From NCBI RefSeq assembly GCF_026213295.1, contig NC_079426.1, positions 25,752,402-25,816,401 on the forward strand: a stretch of DNA of 64,000 nucleotides. The letters are read 5' to 3'. Below, in pieces: positions 59,647-64,000 of the stretch; positions within the stretch are counted from its first letter, which is position 1; each line of letters begins with the position of its first letter. The DNA is from Gadus chalcogrammus (lineage: Eukaryota; Chordata; Actinopteri; Gadiformes; Gadidae). The notes beneath the pieces are model-generated. The model searched no databases. It saw nothing but the letters and a program-made list of their open reading frames with translations, and was not told the origin of the DNA. Made by a program: the position numbers and the translations under genes.

Positions 59647-59892
59647 TGCATTTCGCTGCTAAAACCACAACAAAAAAATATTCCCTCAAATATTATTACT
59701 TTCAAAACGTTGGCCAAAATGGCCAATAATATCATTTTTTTTTGGGATGCTTCTAGGACATTTTGGGTGGATTTTGAACGGTATGTGGGGGGCACGTTTT
59801 TTGCAGGAAGATCTGGCTCCACCCCGGCGTGGTGCCGTCTCCTTTTGACCTTTTGACCCCAGACTTCTGGGGGAATAGCTGAATCAATTCAT

Positions 59893-60492
59893 TAGTCAAT
59901 CAGAAGCATGTAAATATCTTTCCGGTGGCGGAAGAGGACAAACAAGGTATCCTTCAACATCTACGCTTCCAGGCGATTGCAACGGTGCCACACATGAGCA
60001 TATTCGAACATGTTTAATGGTAGTAATTAGCTGTCGAAATTGGAGGCCTTAATCAATACTGAGCAGCTATTGATTTGCTTCCCGATAAAGATTTGTCACA
60101 AATGACATGTTATTTAGCATCTACACGTTGAGCTGAGTCCAATGACACCAAGAACGACACTCTAGCTAATGGTAACATGTATTTTACATGGTACACCTAG
60201 GTCTAGGACATGATCTCGGTGTAGCAAGAGGCCGAGCTTGATCTCATTGGACTCAGCTTAACGTGTAGATGCTAATTAACATGTAATTTGTCAAAAATCT
60301 CCATCAGGAAGCAAATCTATAGCTGGTCATTATTGATAAAGGCCTCCAAAATCGACAGCTAATTACTACCCCGAAACATATTCAAATATGATCATGTGTG
60401 GCACTGATGCAATCGTCTCGAAACGTAGATGTCAAAGGACACCTTGTTTGCTCTGCTGCACCACCGGGAAGATATTTTCATACTTCTAATGG
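59893..60492. repeat. Inner palindrome of the left arm
   Basis: About 250 bases on each side of a centre near 60,190-60,200. Shared strings include GCTGAGTCCAATGA, CATCTACACGTT, GGAGGCCTT and the CCGGTGG-rich block near the outer ends. The two halves are roughly 85 percent alike by eye. Confidence 0.8.
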
Positions 60493-62264
60493 ATTGATTC
60501 ATATTTTAAGGTTCTCGGAGTGAGACTTTAAGTGGCTGCAGCAGAAGTGTTGCGACGAAAGATGATATCAAGAGATTTATAGAATATTCCCATTCACATT
60601 ATGATTCTTCGTCGTAACTTCCGACCAAACATCCTTTACATTCACAGAGCGAAGATTATGAAAGTCCAGGCTCAGCAAGTGCTCCATCTCGTTGCACCTG
60701 CACCCAGCGGCTCGCTTGCAAGATTTTGGCCTGAAGTTCTTCCCAGACCTATACCCTAACAGTCCAATATGCATATCTGAGAATCAGGCCTCTCTTCAAT
60801 AATGACAAAATGTAATGAGAGAAATACAGATTCACTTTTTGTTATCTCATAAGCGGCGTGGTGCCGGCTCCTTTTGACCTTTTGACCCCAGACTTCAAAG
60901 ACGTGGCCACAGGCCAGCGGTGTCTACACACATTAAGCCACAAATGTACACCTCCATCCCGCAAAAAATGGGGCCTAGAAACTAACCTCTGTCTTATGTA
61001 CATTGACTGTACTGTTGGAGGTCACGCCCCTTTTCCAGCCTTTTCGAGATAGCTAGGGATGCTAAAATGTTGACACACATTTCCCGGGGCCCCGAGAACG
61101 ACATATGCAAGATTTGTAGTTCTAGCCCATAGAGAAAAAAAGTTTTCCCAAATGGACTGTCATTTGGACAAAGCCCCTTCAGAAGTGTTGCCTGCGAGAC
61201 CTAATGGTTCAGAATGTGGTGGAAAAAAGGTTTTTGAGATAGGAAGGTCCTACCGCCCTGAAATTTGAATACCATATTCTAGGGCCTAACTGGGACCCCC
61301 GCACCGAAACTTGGCCCGGTCGGACTCTGAGGGCCGGAAGGGGGGGCCTGCCCTTGGGGTCTGACCGCGCCAAGTCTCGGGCAGGAAGGGCCCCCCCTTC
61401 CTGCCCTCGGGGTCCGACCGGGCCAAGTTTCGGTGCGGAGGTCCCAGTTAGGCCCTAGAATAAGGTATTAAAATTTCAGGGCGGTAGGACCTTCCTATCT
61501 CAAAAACTCTTTTTCCACCACATTCTGAACCATTAGGTCTTGCAGGCTACACTTCTGAGGGGCTTTGTCCAAATGACACTCCATTTGGGAAAACTTTTTA
61601 TCTCTAAGGGCTAGAACTCCAAATCTCGGATATGTCGTACACGGGGCCCCGGGAAATGTGTGTAAACATTTTAGCATCCCTAGCTATCTCGAAAAGGTCG
61701 GCAAAGGGGCGTGACCTCCAACAGTACAGTGTATGTACATAAGACAGAGGTTAGTTTCTAGTCCCCATTTTTTGTGGGATGGAGGTGTACATTTGTGGCT
61801 AAAGGTGTGTAGACACAGCTGGCCTGTGGCCACGTTTTTGAAGTCGGGGGTCAAAAGGTCAAAAGGAGCCGGCACCACGCCGCTTATGAGATAACAAAAA
61901 GTGAATCTGTATTTCTCTCATTACATTTTGTCATTATTGAAGAGAGGCCTGATTCTCAGATATGCATATTGGACTGTTAGGGTATAGGTCTGGGAAGAAC
62001 TTCAGGCCAAAATCTTGCAAGCGAGCCGCTGGGTGCAGGTGCAACGAGATGGAGCACTTGCTGAGCCTGGACTTTCATAATCTTCGCTCTGTGAATGTAA
62101 AGGATGTTTGGTCGGATGTTACGACGAAGAATCATAATGTGAATGGGAATATTCTATAAATCTCTTGATATCATCTTTCGTCGCAACACTTCTGCTGCAG
62201 CCACTTAAAGTCTCACTCCGAGAACCTTAAAATATGAATCAATCCATTAGAAGTATGAAAATAT

Positions 62265-62785
62265 CTTCCCGGTGGTGCAGCAGAGCAAACAAGGCGTCCT
62301 TTGACATCTACGTTTCGAGACGATTGCAACAGTGCCACACATGATTATATTTGAATATGTTTCGGGGTAGTAATTAGCTGTCGATTTTGGAGGCCTTTAT
62401 CAATAATGACCAGCTATAGATTTGCTTCCCGATGGAGATTTTTGACAAATTACATGTTAATTAGCATCTACACGTTAAGCTGAGTCCAATGAGATCAAGC
62501 TCGGCCTCTTGCTACACCGAGATCATGTCCTAGACCTAGGTGTACCATGTAAAATACATGTTACCATTAGCTAGAGTGTCGTTCTTGGTGTCATTGGACT
62601 CAGCTCAACGTGTAGATGCTAAATAACATGTCATTTGTGACAAATCTTTATCGGGAAGCAAATCAATAGCTGCTCAGTATTGATTAAGGCCTCCAATTTC
62701 GACAGCTAATTACTACCATTAAACATGTTCGAATATGCTCATGTGTGGCACCGTTGCAATCGCCTGGAAGCGTAGATGTTTACAT
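62265..62785. repeat. Inner palindrome of the right arm
   Basis: Mirror of 59,893-60,492, missing the outermost part on its right side. It places four related ~250-base segments in the whole structure. Confidence 0.8.
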
Positions 62786-63047
62786 GCTTCTGATTGACTA
62801 ATGAATTGATTCAGCTATTCCCCCAGAAGTCTGGGGTCAAAAGGTCAAAAGGAGACGGCACCACGCCGGGGTGGAGCCAGATCTTCCTGCAAAAAACGTG
62901 CCCCCCCACATACCGTTCAAAATCCACCCAAAATGTCCTAGAAGCATCCCAAAAAAAAATGATATTATTGGCCATTTTGGCCAACGTTTTGAAAGTAATA
63001 ATATTTGAGGGAATATTTTTTTGTTGTGGTTTTAGCAGCGAAATGCA

Positions 63048-63056
63048 CCGTGTGCG

Positions 63057-63091
<35 letters not shown>

Positions 63092-63176
63092 CTGTGTGTC
63101 TGTGCGTGCGTGTGTGTGCTTGTGTGTGCTTGTGTGTGTGTGTCTGTGCATGTGCGTGCGTGTGTGTGTGTGTGTA
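63048..63176. repeat. GT-rich microsatellite, right arm
   Basis: Mirror of the CA tract in the left arm, about 18 bases shorter. Confidence 0.95.
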
Positions 63177-63429
63177 TAACACGCTATTTTATGTTGAAAT
63201 GCGATGTAATCCAGTGTTCACGAAACGTACACTGTCAACGTAGGTATGATTTTGGCGACTGGGTTGGCTCTCAGATATACGTGTTTCTAACAAGATGATA
63301 TCATTAAAAGTTACATAAAGTAACAGTTTAATAACACAAACGCAGGAAGCACGTGAGCTGCTAGTTTAGCGAAAGCAACCTGACGTCGTTGAAACATGCG
63401 AGCGAGCCGATCAACTCCTAATAACTATA

Positions 63430-63712
63430 AAACTAAAGATCAGACACAATCACTGACTGAAGATTATGCAATTAAAAAGTATATTTCTCGCTAGAAATGT
63501 TATTAGAAACACGTTTAACGGTGAATCGGTCCTAAAATATTGCATTTCCCATTCAGATAATAAAGATTAATAAAGATCATACACATTCACTGACTGAAGA
63601 TTATGTAAGGAAAATGTACATTTCTCGCTAGAAATGTCATTAGAAACGCGTTTAATGGTGTATCTGTCCTAAAATATTGCATTTCCCATTCAGATAATAA
63701 AGATTAATATAA
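63430..63712. repeat. Tandem duplication of about 145 bases in the right arm only
   Basis: Two copies containing ACTGACTGAAGATTATG, TTTCTCGCTAGAAATGT, CGTTTAA and CCTAAAATATTGCATTTCCC, starting near 63,430 and 63,575. The left arm has a single copy (around 59,110-59,240). Confidence 0.85.
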
Positions 63713-64000
63713 GCTACGCCGTGTTCCGGAGCCGCGGGGGATTCTGGGAATTGGGGTTCTCAGTTGACAAATGGGGCTTTTGTTAACTTGTTTTGTTGTT
63801 AGGATTAAGTGGGGTTAATGGGTTCGGGATGTTATGTGGTTGAGTGTTGTTCTATTAACATTGTTCGTGTGTTCATTATTGTCGACACCGTCACCGAGAG
63901 TGACGTGACCATCATTTCGCGCAGCTGTTCCGTGTTGAAGTCTCGTTCAATAAAAACCAACTCTCGTTGTCGAGCGTTCAATAAAAACCAACTCTCGTTG

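Larger units (their letters stand above)
58809..64000. repeat. Giant inverted repeat (palindrome) with ~2.5 kb arms
   Basis: The left arm (about 58,809-61,342) is mirrored by the right arm (about 61,396-64,000) around a spacer of roughly 50-60 bases. Landmarks: CGACAACGAGAGTTGG at 58,809 and its complement at the window end; the CA microsatellite at 59,500 and GT at 63,048; TATCTCGAAAAGG-type sequence on either side of the centre. Arms differ by scattered substitutions (visibly more than a few percent near the centre), by a deletion in the right arm near 62,780, and by a tandem duplication near 63,430-63,710, so they are not exact copies. The right arm probably continues past the window. No transposase or other gene is recognised. 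Confidence 0.9.

Noticed and set aside
58809..64000. Pure assembly artefact (read folded back on itself)
   Set aside because: Arms differ by indels, a private tandem duplication and many substitutions, which an artefact would not produce; long-read confirmation is still advisable.

Overview
The window is teleost-type nuclear DNA: one vertebrate host gene split by a large intron, surrounded by a very dense and deeply nested set of transposable elements typical of ray-finned fish (hAT, Harbinger, TTAA-inserting elements, pogo, ISL2EU, Gypsy, DIRS, L2, Rex3/RTE and an endogenous retrovirus), plus long CA, GA, GACA, GATA and TCAC microsatellites. No bacterial operons, CRISPR arrays, tRNA or rRNA genes were seen. 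The species cannot be named from the sequence.

Host gene (1-14,674, minus strand). Four short exons encode the start of a muscle-type nicotinic acetylcholine receptor alpha subunit (chrna1-like): signal peptide exon at 14,674-14,626, exon 2 at 1,205-1,063, exon 3 at 642-596, exon 4 at 519-412. The gene runs off the left edge. Intron 1 is about 13.4 kb and is mostly transposons, including an intact 1,044-residue L2-type LINE reading frame and a Russian-doll insertion at 4,647-10,316. Exon 3 carries a 2-base insertion and the exon 4 acceptor is weak, so this copy may be damaged or contain a sequence error.

Upstream flank (14.7-19.3 kb). Microsatellites, a TTAA-flanked MITE, and a Harbinger element with a MYB/SANT-like remnant facing a split transposase.

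Interrupted Gypsy element (19.3-38.3 kb). One Gypsy pol gene is cut into pieces by three insertions. The first is a 1.8 kb TTAA foldback element that itself carries a hAT. The second is a minus-strand endogenous retrovirus of about 7.8 kb that carries another hAT. The third is a 6.7 kb inverted-repeat element with a 4-bp target duplication; it holds a complete Harbinger element, which in turn holds a hAT sitting on a splice acceptor. Most junctions keep target-site duplications, so the order of insertion can be read directly.

Right third (38.3-64 kb). An L2 fragment, a TTAA MITE with a 51-bp palindrome carrying two CRE-like sites, a 5.2 kb defective DIRS-type tyrosine-recombinase retrotransposon with four ~315-bp tandem repeats, a foldback element, a THAP/DDE ISL2EU-type pseudogene, a hAT remnant, a pogo/jerky-type transposase pseudogene, a nearly complete but broken Rex3 LINE, and a giant palindrome from about 58.8 kb to beyond the window end, with arms of about 2.5 kb that each contain a second, smaller palindrome.

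All calls are by eye from translated motifs, inverted repeats and target duplications; no database search was possible. Family names for elements lacking coding sequence rest on target-site length and terminal bases.
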